A DNA stretch of 64,000 nt, taken from Beijerinckiaceae bacterium (GTDB lineage Bacteria > Pseudomonadota > Alphaproteobacteria > Rhizobiales > Beijerinckiaceae). The translations under genes and the position numbers were made by a program. This document shows positions 54,996 to 63,502 of this stretch, piece after piece. The notes beneath the pieces were generated by a model. The model searched no databases. It saw only the letters and a program-made list of their open reading frames with translations, and was not told the DNA's origin. Positions within the stretch are counted from its first letter, which is position 1; each line of letters starts with the position of its first letter. Where the stretch lies: assembly GCA_947478405.1 (NCBI GenBank), contig CANJVX010000006.1, positions 29,439-93,438 on the forward strand, read 5' to 3'.

Positions 54996-56111
54996 ATGAC
55001 GAAGCGCGACGCCAGAGTATCGGATGAACTTGCGCAGAAGTTCGCGACCGAAAAGGACACGCCCTATCATCGTTGGGTACGTAATGAAGGGCTCGATACC
55101 GTCAGCGCACATTACATTCTTAATTTACGCACGATCGAGTTGAAGCCGTGGGCGCGCCGGGGCGGACGCGGAATCTACATTAATCACGAGGCATCCCGTA
55201 CTACGAATGATTGCTATGTCTGCGAGATTCCGGCAGGCGGCAAGCTTGCCCCGCAGCGGCAGATTTTCGAGGAGATGGTCTATGTTCTCGAAGGCCGCGG
55301 CTCGACGTCGATCTGGAACGACAGCGGTGCGCGCACCACCTTCGAGTGGAAAGCCGGCGCTATATTCGGGCTTCCACTAAATGCATGGCACCAGCATTTC
55401 AATGGGTCCGGAACGACTCCGGCACGCTTCGTTTCCGTGACAAATGCGCCACCGGTGATCAATCTTTATGAAGACCTAGACTTTGTCTTCAACTGTCCCC
55501 ACGAGTTCAAGAATAGATTTAGCGGCGAACCGGACTATTTCACTAACGTCGGCAAAATGAATGGTCTTAGGCTCGAAACCAACTTCATCCCAAATGCCGC
55601 GACCGTTACCGTTGCCTCTTCCGCTGAGCGCGGTGCGGGATCCAGCATGATCAGGTTCAATCTCGCGAAAGGGTTAATCGGTGGCCACATTTCGCAATTC
55701 CCGGTTGGAACCTACAAAAAAGCTCACGCGCATGGCCCAGGCGCGCACGTCATCATCCTGACCGGAGAAGGCTATTCCCTGATGTGGCCCGAGGGAGAGG
55801 AACCTCGCCGCTACGACTGGGAAATCGGCACGCTCATCGTGCCGCCGAATGGCTGGTTTCATCAGCACTTCAACGCCGGCGCTCTGCCTGCTCGCTACCT
55901 TGCGTTCAAGCACGGATCGCAGCGAAACACACAGGGCGTGATGATGTGCTGGATTAGTCGTCGGCTTGGTGGAGATCAACTCGACTATGCCGATGAATCA
56001 GCTTGGATCCGAGCACAATTCGAGGAGTCGCTGCGCCTCCAGGGACTGAGTTCGCGCATGGCCACGGTTTACGAAAAAGAACTGGAGACGCTTCCGGCAA
56101 AGCCGGTGTGA
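54996..56111 (+). CDS. Bicupin protein, paralog of the partial gene at 1-852
   Basis: The 371-residue protein has two cupin domains. In the first (about 75-150) the metal His are mostly replaced (APQRQIFEEMVYVLEG), with AWHQHFNGSG later; the second (about 235-330) keeps KKAHAHGPGAHVIILTGEGYS and WFHQHFNAG and is the likely metal site. The N-terminal HRWVRNEGLDTVSAHYI is not known to me from ring-cleaving cupins. GGAGAACGGG precedes the ATG. The next gene, a TctC, follows after 39 bases on the same strand. Function unknown. Confidence 0.85.
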   Translation: MTKRDARVSDELAQKFATEKDTPYHRWVRNEGLDTVSAHYILNLRTIELKPWARRGGRGIYINHEASRTTNDCYVCEIPAGGKLAPQRQIFEEMVYVLEGRGSTSIWNDSGARTTFEWKAGAIFGLPLNAWHQHFNGSGTTPARFVSVTNAPPVINLYEDLDFVFNCPHEFKNRFSGEPDYFTNVGKMNGLRLETNFIPNAATVTVASSAERGAGSSMIRFNLAKGLIGGHISQFPVGTYKKAHAHGPGAHVIILTGEGYSLMWPEGEEPRRYDWEIGTLIVPPNGWFHQHFNAGALPARYLAFKHGSQRNTQGVMMCWISRRLGGDQLDYADESAWIRAQFEESLRLQGLSSRMATVYEKELETLPAKPV

Positions 56112-56150
56112 GCGATTAGGAGCACGCCGCTAACAGAAACGGGAGAGATC

Positions 56151-57149
56151 ATGGGGTACCGATTTTCGACTGCGCTCGGGATAGGGTTATGCCTCATTTC
56201 CGGATTAGCAGACGCTCAGGGCGGCAATGATTTCTATGCCGGTAGACAGATCAAGATGATCTGCGCCTCTGATGTCGGCGGGGGATACGATATCTACGCA
56301 CGCCTTCTCGCACGGCATCTTGGCAAGCACGTTGTCGGCAAACCTAGTGTACTTCCGATCAACATGCCAGGTGGTGCCGGCATCAGCGCGGCGTCTTACC
56401 TAGCTCACAATGCGGTAAAGGACGGCACCGCACTGCTGATGATCGTTCAGACCCTACCAATCGTGCAGGTCACGAGAAAGGGCGCAGCGCGCTTCGATCT
56501 CGCAGCTTTCAATTGGATCGGAAACATGGATGATTCCGCCAATGTTTTCATCTCTACGAGAGATTCCGGTATCAGGACGATTGAAGACGCGCGGCGCTCG
56601 GAATTGATCGTGGGCTCGACATCACCCAATTCGATCGGCGGCATTCTCCCTGAGGTGAGCAACCGCTTGCTCGGAACGAAATTCAATATCGTCAACGGCT
56701 ACAAATCCGGGGAAGCCATTGACCTCGCCTTGCAGCGCGGCGAGGTCAACGGCAGGGCGGGTGCGAACTGGTCGGCGATGAAGGCGCTCCGCGGTGGTCA
56801 GTTCGAGTCCGGGGAGATCAATGTTTTCCTGCAGGCTGGTCTCCGCCGGGAGCCGGACCTCAGTGACGTACCGCTCCTCACGGATCTTGCGTCGAACGAG
56901 CGTGACGCCACCATCCTTTCCTTCTACTCCGGCATGACCGCGCTTGCACGAGCAATTGCGACCACGCCAGGTGTGCCAGCGGATCGCATAATTCTGCTAC
57001 GGAGCGCGTTCGATGCAGCGATGAGCGACCCGGCCCTACTCGACGAAGCTGAAAAGTCAGGATTACAGGTGCGGCCGCTAGCCGGCGACAAGCTTCAGGA
57101 GATCATCGAGACGATGGTCAAAATAAGCCCGGAGCTGCTCCTGCCCTGA
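56151..57149 (+). CDS. TctC/Bug-family receptor, operon with the bicupin
   Basis: The 332-residue exported protein (signal to about DAQGG) has DFYAGRQIKMICASDVGGGYD and PINMPGGAG. GGGAGAG precedes the ATG. It converges on the next TctC gene with only six bases between stops, so two receptors end tail to tail. Ligand unknown. Confidence 0.9.
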   Translation: MGYRFSTALGIGLCLISGLADAQGGNDFYAGRQIKMICASDVGGGYDIYARLLARHLGKHVVGKPSVLPINMPGGAGISAASYLAHNAVKDGTALLMIVQTLPIVQVTRKGAARFDLAAFNWIGNMDDSANVFISTRDSGIRTIEDARRSELIVGSTSPNSIGGILPEVSNRLLGTKFNIVNGYKSGEAIDLALQRGEVNGRAGANWSAMKALRGGQFESGEINVFLQAGLRREPDLSDVPLLTDLASNERDATILSFYSGMTALARAIATTPGVPADRIILLRSAFDAAMSDPALLDEAEKSGLQVRPLAGDKLQEIIETMVKISPELLLP

Positions 57150-57155
57150 GCGTGC

Positions 57156-58193
57156 TCACTCGACATTGAGACCCTGCTTGCGCAGCATGTCGTCAATGTA
57201 GTGAATGGCCTCCGGAGGCGTCTCCCAAAGACGGAGCACCAGGCTTTCTACGTCCTCCGCGCTCATGGGCAGGAAATCATCGCTGATCTTCTTCGACTGC
57301 TCGATGAACTCCTTGTCCTGAAGGATTTGAACGAAAGCCTTCTGATAGACCTCTCGAATGTTTTGCTGTGTGCCCGGAGGGAGCGCGACCCACTTGTCGA
57401 TGGCTGTCAAATTGGACCAGTATGAAAAAGCCTTCTCTGGAAGGCCGGGCGTAACTTTTTCGCCCACGCGCTGAGGCATAAGCGGCGCATCGCCGAAGTC
57501 CGCACGGGCTACGAATTTGCCCTGCGAGAATGCGCCGGACTGGCTAACAATGGAATATCTGCCGCTGTCCAGCATCTTCTGTATCTGGAACAGATTGCCC
57601 GTCGACGTCATATCTATCTCGCCACGCTCGAGCGCCAGCATCAGATCGTTCGTACCACGATAGCCGGTAACCCAGCGCAAATTCCATCCGAGCACGTCGG
57701 CGCCCCAGGCGGCCGCCTGCATACCTGAACGTGGCACCCCCCCCGTGATGCCCATAATCACCGGTGGAGCCGGCTTGTTGATGAGCCTTGCTTGAGCCTC
57801 GTTGCGAACGATCAGCACTGTTCCGCCGCGTCCGATTCCGCCAATGATGCTGAATTTGGATGGATCAAAATACGATTGTGGTTTGCGATAATAATTTGGA
57901 TCCGCGGTGGTGCTAGAAGCCACCATGCTGGTCAGACCATCGGCTGCAACCTGCTGGACAAAATAGTTTGACGCGATGATCCCGTCCGCGCCGGGAATAT
58001 TACGGATGACCGCGGCGGGCGATCCGGGCAGATATCGCGAGTAGAAGACCGCCACGAGCCGTGCGGTTGCATCGGTTCCACCGCCGGCTGCGTAACCGAC
58101 GAGAACCTGTACTGTTTTGTCAGCGAACGTTTGCGCGGTCGCCACAAGGGGCGTAGCGCAAAGCAATCCGCAGGCCATAGTGATCGCTTTCAT
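57156..58193 (-). CDS. TctC/Bug-family receptor (paralog of 51594-52646)
   Basis: The 345-residue exported protein (signal to about TAQTF) has DKTVQVLVGYAAGGGTDAT and IRNIPGADG. GGAGG seven bases upstream fixes the ATG at 58193, within 28 bases of the stop of the binding-fold gene, so the two form an operon. The same pairing of this TctC type with the binding-fold type occurs in the other half of the cluster (51594 and 49422), with a bicupin between. Confidence 0.9.
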   Translation of the reverse strand: MKAITMACGLLCATPLVATAQTFADKTVQVLVGYAAGGGTDATARLVAVFYSRYLPGSPAAVIRNIPGADGIIASNYFVQQVAADGLTSMVASSTTADPNYYRKPQSYFDPSKFSIIGGIGRGGTVLIVRNEAQARLINKPAPPVIMGITGGVPRSGMQAAAWGADVLGWNLRWVTGYRGTNDLMLALERGEIDMTSTGNLFQIQKMLDSGRYSIVSQSGAFSQGKFVARADFGDAPLMPQRVGEKVTPGLPEKAFSYWSNLTAIDKWVALPPGTQQNIREVYQKAFVQILQDKEFIEQSKKISDDFLPMSAEDVESLVLRLWETPPEAIHYIDDMLRKQGLNVE

Positions 58194-58220
58194 GTCCCTG
58201 CCTCCATAACCTCGGGCCAA

Positions 58221-59318
58221 TCAATCGCAAGCGCACTGCTCCCCCTCGGGGTGGCCGCAAGCCTTGATTTCAGCGATCATCCTCTCCTGGGCGGCTGCTT
58301 TTTCAGCGGCCTCTTCCGGATCGGCTGAGTGGGTCGCCCTATTATGCGATTGGCCATAGATACGGTCGATGAAGCCGGAATCGTCGATGGCGCGCAAATG
58401 GTGCATGTCCCAAAGTGCCAGCGGATTGATCTTCGCGGCGTCCGGGTCCTGTCGCTTGGCCTCTTCGTAGACGTTCATAATGGCCGGCATTGTAGGATAC
58501 AGACGCGCCTCAAGCAGCGGCGCCAAATTTTGATACGTGTAGGTCGCCTGCGCGAGTGAGAGTTTTCCCTCATTGACGTAACGGTCCTTGATGATCTGGA
58601 TTGACCGCTCCGGCTGTGTTTTAAAGAAGTGAATTCCTTCGATAATACCCTTCAGAAATCGATCGACGAGATCGGGGTGTTTAGCGGCGAAGTCTAGGCT
58701 GGTCGAAATTGTCGTGAACCAGATCATGGGCAGCGGATCTATATCGATCACGCGCAACCCCGCCTCTTCGGCAAACAAGATTGATGGCGGCGTAACGAAA
58801 GCCGCGTCCACGATTCCGTCACGCACCCATGTCCAGAGAGGCGGGTTCTTTACAGTGGGCTTATCTTCGCCTTCAGCATCCATCTGACCCTTTTTATGAA
58901 CGAGCTGATTGATGAGCTCGAGGTCATCGCGGTCGACATCGAGGCCGCGCTGCTTCAGCTGGAGCCAGTCGTTCAGACCGGGATGCGACCCGCGCGTACC
59001 GACCTTTTTGCCGCGCAGATCCGCCGCAGTGAAGATGCCGGAGTCGGGCCGTACTATGAGCTTGGAGTGAACCTGATTAAGCGTCTGGCCTAGATAGACC
59101 CAATTGTCGCCCCGCGCGCGATGGCCATAGGTCGACACATGATTACCGCCGACAAACTCCACCTCTCCCGCAGGAATGGCGCGGTGCGCTTCGGAAGAGC
59201 TGATGCGGCGGTCATATTCGACATCGAGTCCATGCTTTTCCCACGCGCCTGATTCCGCGATTACATGCAGCAATACCAGATGGCTGCTCGCCCGATATGG
59301 AAACGCTACCTTGTCCAT
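58221..59318 (-). CDS. Signal-less NMT1-like binding-fold protein with C-terminal Cys/His motif (copy 2)
   Basis: The 365-residue protein is a paralog of 49422-50525 along its whole length (EFVGGNHVSTYGHRARGDNWVYLG, GSHPGLNDWLQLKQRGLDVDRDDLELI (about 109-135), PLPMIWFTTISTSL, INPLALWDMHHLRAIDDSG). It too lacks a signal peptide, starting MDKVAFPYRA, and ends CGHPEGEQCACD (C354, H356, C362, C364), so the C-G-H-x2-G-x2-C-x-C tail is conserved. It is divergent from ubiD across a strong inverted repeat and is followed by a TctC gene. Cytoplasmic decarboxylase-like enzyme or ligand sensor are the best guesses. Confidence 0.85.
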   Translation of the reverse strand: MDKVAFPYRASSHLVLLHVIAESGAWEKHGLDVEYDRRISSSEAHRAIPAGEVEFVGGNHVSTYGHRARGDNWVYLGQTLNQVHSKLIVRPDSGIFTAADLRGKKVGTRGSHPGLNDWLQLKQRGLDVDRDDLELINQLVHKKGQMDAEGEDKPTVKNPPLWTWVRDGIVDAAFVTPPSILFAEEAGLRVIDIDPLPMIWFTTISTSLDFAAKHPDLVDRFLKGIIEGIHFFKTQPERSIQIIKDRYVNEGKLSLAQATYTYQNLAPLLEARLYPTMPAIMNVYEEAKRQDPDAAKINPLALWDMHHLRAIDDSGFIDRIYGQSHNRATHSADPEEAAEKAAAQERMIAEIKACGHPEGEQCACD

Positions 59319-59383
59319 GACTACCTCCCCGTGACCACTAATCGCCGGCTTATGCCGATCTCGGACTCTTGAAGCTTCGCAGG

Positions 59384-59434
59384 ATGCAAATATTTTCGAT
59401 TGTTAAAAAACGAAATCTATATCAATATTTGCAT
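59384..59434. promoter_or_regulatory. Nested inverted repeat, probable operator for the IclR regulator
   Basis: ATGCAAATATT at 59384-59394 and AATATTTGCAT at 59424-59434 are perfect 11-base inverted arms, 29 bases apart, and TTTCG/CGAAA (59394-59398 and 59411-59415) form an inner dyad. The site lies in the divergent promoter between the binding-fold gene and ubiD, 61 bases from the ubiD start. The IclR gene downstream is the natural candidate to bind it. Confidence 0.6.
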
Positions 59435-59494
59435 ATAGCGCATGCGGGCGCAAGTTTCGGGCGCAAGTATGCGCCAGACGGGAGACGCCGGATC

Positions 59495-60958
59495 ATGAGC
59501 GGCCTGGAGCAGGATGCCGAGCGCATCGAGGCTTTATCGGACCTTCGCAGGTTCGTGGAAATCGTTACGCAACGCGGCGAGCTTGAGATCATTGAGGGCG
59601 CCGATCCGCATCTTGAGATGGGTGCGCTTTACGAGCTTAGCCTGCGCGACCGCTATCCGCCGGCGTTAATGTTTACAAACATTGCCGGCTGCAAAAGCGA
59701 CCGGCGTGTCCTGACCAACGTTCGCTTTTCCAAGGTGTTCGTTGGCTCTCTCGATCTCGACGCTCTCAAGCAGCATCGGGCGAAAGGCAAGTGGGAAGCC
59801 GGCCTTATCCCACCGCGTGAAGTGTCGACTGGTCCGCTTTTCGAAAACATTATTCGCGGCGAGGCCGTGAACGTATTCGATTTTCCGCCTGTAAAATGGC
59901 ATCCGCTCGACGGCGGCCCCTACATCGGAACCGAATGTCTCGTCATCAACAAGGATCCGGACAGCGACTGGGTGAACGTTGGGACCTATCGCACACAAAT
60001 GCAGAATGCCAAGACGCTCACCGTTTTCATCGAACCGGGCAAGCACGGCTCGATGATCCGTGAGAAATATTGGGCGAAGGGCCTCCCCTGCCCCATGGCC
60101 GTCAGCGTCGGGCAGGCTCCTGTACTCGGCATCGTCGCCGCCACGTCCTCGCGGTCTGGCGTCTCCGAATATGCGACTGCGGGAGGCCTGATTGGCAGAC
60201 CGATCGACACGGTGCGCGGCGAGGTCACGGGACTTCCGCTTCCTGCGGATGCAGAACTCGTTTTTGAGGGGTTTATGCCGCCCCCCTATGAGGAAACGAT
60301 GCCCGAAGGGCCATTCGCTGAATGGCCCGGATATTACTCGTCGGACGGTGGCCCGCAGCCCGTTCTGCGCGTTGAACGCATCTATCATCGTAACAATCCG
60401 ATCATTATCGGCCAGCCGCCTGCAAAGCCAACATACCGAGGCCGGCAGCCAAGTCTGGACGCAATGGCTGCACTCTGGGACGCGTTGGAAGCGGCCGGCG
60501 TGCCGGGTGTAACAGGCGTTTGGAAACTCGACGGAGGTGGGGTCCGCTTTATCAACGTCATTTCGATCAAGCAGCTGTACGGGGGCCATGCGAAAATGGC
60601 TGGCCTTGTCGCGACGGGGGCACGCGCGGGGGCCTATCTGGGCCGCATGACTATTGTGGTCGACGATGACATCGACATCACCAATCCCGCCGAGGTGATG
60701 TGGGCACTGGCAACGCGTTGGGATCCGAAGACCCAAACAGACATCATCGATGGTTGCTGGACTGGGCACATTGATCCCGTCGTGTCCCCCGATAAAAGGG
60801 CGAGCGGCGACATTACCAGCAGCCGAATGATCATTTATGCAGTCCGCCCATTTCACTGGAAGGACGAGTTCCCGAAGGTCAACGCATTCGAGGCTTCAGA
60901 CCTCGACGCCGTCGCCAAGAAATGGGCGGGCCGTGCAAAATTTCTGCGCGCGGAGTAG
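59495..60958 (+). CDS. UbiD-family decarboxylase
   Basis: The 487-residue protein is a UbiD-family enzyme, which decarboxylates aromatic or unsaturated acids with prenylated FMN. The catalytic set is visible: R166 (GTYRTQ), E271 and E276 (PEGPFAEWPGYY), plus GDINVSSR-like and KQLYGGHAKM segments. No ubiX for the cofactor is in the window. GGGAGA ten bases upstream supports the ATG at 59495; a frame to 59369 would run through the operator. It is followed by the bicupin and IclR genes on the same strand. Candidate step: aromatic acid to phenol before ring cleavage (inference). Confidence 0.92.
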   Translation: MSGLEQDAERIEALSDLRRFVEIVTQRGELEIIEGADPHLEMGALYELSLRDRYPPALMFTNIAGCKSDRRVLTNVRFSKVFVGSLDLDALKQHRAKGKWEAGLIPPREVSTGPLFENIIRGEAVNVFDFPPVKWHPLDGGPYIGTECLVINKDPDSDWVNVGTYRTQMQNAKTLTVFIEPGKHGSMIREKYWAKGLPCPMAVSVGQAPVLGIVAATSSRSGVSEYATAGGLIGRPIDTVRGEVTGLPLPADAELVFEGFMPPPYEETMPEGPFAEWPGYYSSDGGPQPVLRVERIYHRNNPIIIGQPPAKPTYRGRQPSLDAMAALWDALEAAGVPGVTGVWKLDGGGVRFINVISIKQLYGGHAKMAGLVATGARAGAYLGRMTIVVDDDIDITNPAEVMWALATRWDPKTQTDIIDGCWTGHIDPVVSPDKRASGDITSSRMIIYAVRPFHWKDEFPKVNAFEASDLDAVAKKWAGRAKFLRAE

Positions 60959-61006
60959 AAAGCGATTGGACGACGGTAGGCTTCTCGCTCTTTTGGATTG
61001 ATTATT

Positions 61007-61975
61007 ATGCTTGAGAACGACGTCATGGCGGAACTCGACCGCAAACTTACTGAATCGAACATGCGAGGGCAGTGGAAGTCGGAGGCTTTCCTTTCTGCTG
61101 CGATCGGCGGGCCAAAACCCGGTGGGGAAGCTGCTGTCTGGCATTGGGATGCCGTGATGAGCCTGATGTCGCTAGCCGGAGAAAGTATGCCGGAAAGTCT
61201 GCAAGCGCGGCGAAGCCTCATCTTTCAAAACCCCGGTCTGCCGCGAGGAACATCCCACACGATCAACATGGGAGTGCAGATGATCTTGCCGGAAGAAAAC
61301 GCGTGGGCGCATCGCCACTCGATCGGCGCATTGCGCTTCATTATCGAGGGCGACGAAAAATTGACAACGATTGTCGACGGCAATCATTGCGTCATGCAAA
61401 CCGGAGACCTCGTGCTCACGCCCAATTGGTCCTGGCACGACCACCACAACCAGAGTGGAAAACCGGCATATTGGCTTGACGTCTTGGACGTGCCGCTTGT
61501 GTTGGGTCTGAACCAGGTCTTTTACGAACCTGGAACAGCGGAAACGCAGCCGATCATGGATCATGATCTACCCCGTGGCGTTTTGAGATTTCCTTGGAAC
61601 GAAGCAATCGCAGGCACCTTGTCTCTGGAGGTCGATCCTGAACTCGGGCAATGTTTCGAGTATCGTGATCCGAAGACCGGCGGCTCCTGCCTGCCAACGT
61701 TATCGTGCCGATTGGTTCGGCTCCCGCCAGCATTTGCCGGCGCGCTGTTCCGCACGACGGCGAGTTCGGTTGGATTTGTCGTGCGTGGCGCGGGACGGGT
61801 GCATCTGCCCGGCTCAGTCCTTGAAATTGCGGCCCGCGACGCATTCGTGATTCCGAACTGGACTTGGCATCATGTATCGAATTCGTCTCCGGACACCGAT
61901 ATGGTCATTTTCATGGTCACGGACGAGCCGGTCATCAAGGCACTGGGGTTTTTGCGGCGCGAGTCCGCGGCCTAG
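61007..61975 (+). CDS. Gentisate 1,2-dioxygenase-like bicupin (copy 2)
   Basis: The 322-residue protein has two cupin domains. The first has NAWAHRHSIGALRFIIEGDEKLTTIVDGN (about 96-124) with HRH and SWHDHHNQSG; the second has FVVRGAGRVHL and NWTWHHVSNSS. It is a paralog of 50540-51592. ATG at 61007 is taken; ATG at 61025 has a slightly better GAG site and is also possible. It lies between ubiD (39 bases away from the stop to the open frame) and the IclR gene. A ferrous ring-cleavage role is expected; substrate unknown. Confidence 0.86.
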   Translation: MLENDVMAELDRKLTESNMRGQWKSEAFLSAAIGGPKPGGEAAVWHWDAVMSLMSLAGESMPESLQARRSLIFQNPGLPRGTSHTINMGVQMILPEENAWAHRHSIGALRFIIEGDEKLTTIVDGNHCVMQTGDLVLTPNWSWHDHHNQSGKPAYWLDVLDVPLVLGLNQVFYEPGTAETQPIMDHDLPRGVLRFPWNEAIAGTLSLEVDPELGQCFEYRDPKTGGSCLPTLSCRLVRLPPAFAGALFRTTASSVGFVVRGAGRVHLPGSVLEIAARDAFVIPNWTWHHVSNSSPDTDMVIFMVTDEPVIKALGFLRRESAA

Positions 61976-62051
61976 AGACACCGGATGCCTCTGATTTCAA
62001 GCCCCTAATTTGGGGAACCAAGATCACGGATCTGAAAGCAGATATCATAAA

Positions 62052-62900
62052 ATGATAGCCATGCCGCCGCGCAAATCAAAAGCAACGCAAACCAAGAGCG
62101 CGAAGAAGAAGAAAAACGCGGCAGCCTCTCCGGTGCCGCGTCACGGCAATCGCTCAATCGTCGTAGGAGTCGCTCTCCTTAAGTGCATTGCCGGGTTCGG
62201 CCGTTCCGCGTCGCTGGGCGAGATAGCCAAGGCAATTGATATGTCGCCTACCCGCACACACCGCTATCTGCTCGGGCTGATCAATGCCGGCTTGGTTGAG
62301 CAGAATGCGCTTTCGCAGCGTTATGATCTCGGGGTGCAAGTCGTCGAGCTTGGCGTTTTGGCACTCGGGCGTGCAGATTCGGTGCGACTTGCCAATGAGG
62401 CGCTGCTAGGCCTTTCGAAAGCCTGCAACGCACCCGCCCTGGTCGTCGTCTGGGGAACGAACGGACCCACGGTGATCCGTTGCGAGCAGGCGGAAAACCC
62501 TTCGATGATACGCGTGCGCGAGGGCCGCAATCTGTCGCTCCTCAAAAGTTCCTCAGGCCGCGTTTTCCTGACTTACGTGAGCGCACCACTCGTCGATTCA
62601 TTATTGAAAACCGAGCTCGCCAAAGGCAAAGAAACCGCGGCTGTGCCTGACCCCGAGACCTTGAAGGAGGATGTGCGTCGGCAGGGGATCGGGAGAAGCC
62701 AGGGTGAGGAAGATGAACACCTCGTCTCCATTTCAGCTCCCGTTTTCGATGCAAATGGTGCTCTTACCCTCTGCATCACGCTGCTTAACATTCGGGGTTG
62801 GTTGGATACTAATCCTGACGGGGAGCCCGCGAAACTACTCCGTCAAACGGCTGATAACATTTCGAGACGTCTTGGCGCAGGCAGACGCACGCTAACCTGA
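62052..62900 (+). CDS. IclR-family transcriptional regulator
   Basis: The 282-residue protein starts with a Lys/Ala-rich stretch (AKKKKNAAAS), then the IclR winged helix (VVGVALLKCIAGFGRSASLGEIAKAIDMSPTRTHRYLLGLINAGLVE, about 40-86) and the effector domain (YDLGVQVVELG, TVIRCEQAENPSMIRVREG, HLVSISAPVFDANGAL). The usual GLV..D.....Y pattern at the domain border is kept. It probably controls ubiD and the divergent binding-fold/TctC operon through the repeat at 59384-59434. ATG at 62052 or 62061 are both possible. Confidence 0.9.
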   Translation: MIAMPPRKSKATQTKSAKKKKNAAASPVPRHGNRSIVVGVALLKCIAGFGRSASLGEIAKAIDMSPTRTHRYLLGLINAGLVEQNALSQRYDLGVQVVELGVLALGRADSVRLANEALLGLSKACNAPALVVVWGTNGPTVIRCEQAENPSMIRVREGRNLSLLKSSSGRVFLTYVSAPLVDSLLKTELAKGKETAAVPDPETLKEDVRRQGIGRSQGEEDEHLVSISAPVFDANGALTLCITLLNIRGWLDTNPDGEPAKLLRQTADNISRRLGAGRRTLT

Positions 62901-63127
62901 GTGCATGAAAGCATGCATTTCCATCTAGATTGAGCATAGCTGAAGCACTCCACTGGCCAAAGGAAATCCTTGCACCAGAATAATCTCCTCAGCACCAAAC
63001 CTCTTGCCAACCTGTTTTCTCCTTCAGGATCCAGACTAAACTAGTCGATGGACCAATCTAATGTGGGCAGATCGTTCGCCGCGCTCGCCAACATTCTACG
63101 CGCGCAAGGCCGCGCGAAAATAAAAAT

Positions 63128-63157
63128 GCCCCGGAGTTTTCACTCACGGGGCGTTTT
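63128..63157. terminator. Terminator in the gap 62901-63341
   Basis: GCCCCGGAGT at 63128-63137 pairs with ACTC and CGGGGC (63142-63152, one bulged A) around TTTC, followed by GTTTTG and preceded by TAAAAA, so it can work both ways. The rest of this gap holds no gene I can support. Confidence 0.7.
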
Positions 63158-63339
63158 GATTGGTTTTTTTGATTTGGTTGCACGGAGGCGCCACCACCTC
63201 TACCGAACCTTTTTGGGTTCCGAGAGAAAGGCCCACACGCACCTTCAACCAAGCCGCTTGATGGACCCTTAAAACCCCCACCGTCCTTGCGCCGCCAAAC
63301 CCAAGCGCCTCAAAGGCTTATAAGCCATACATCAGGGAG

Positions 63340-63359
63340 GATCACTTTTCAGGGGGCAG
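63340..63359. repeat. Short exact repeat, possible insertion-element end (copy 2)
   Basis: Same sequence and orientation as at 17003-17022. Here it forms the last codons and stop of the truncated gene at 63342-63473, and the flanking bases differ from those of copy 1. Confidence 0.55.
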
Positions 63360-63473
63360 GCCAGAAGCTACTTTCAGCTTCTGCACTTCCGCGTTGGCGC
63401 CGGAGGTGCCCAGAAGCGCCATCGCGACCACTACGGAAGCCCTGGCAAGTGCGGCTGGAATGACGTTTCGCAT
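63342..63473 (-). pseudogene. Truncated exported protein (only the signal and first residues)
   Basis: The 43-codon frame has a proper start: GGGAGG seven bases before the ATG at 63473, and a good signal peptide (MRNVIPAALARASVVVAMAL, then LGTSGANAE). After AEVQKLKVAS the frame enters the short repeat and stops, so the mature protein is lost. It lies 29 bases after the aldolase-type gene on the same strand; the intact gene was probably a binding protein like its many neighbours. Confidence 0.7.
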
Positions 63474-63502
63474 TTTATTCCTCCCGTATGGTCTTTGTCT
63501 TG

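Noticed and set aside
59666..60856. 396-codon minus-strand frame
   Set aside because: Antisense shadow of ubiD, whose catalytic residues are all seen on the plus strand.
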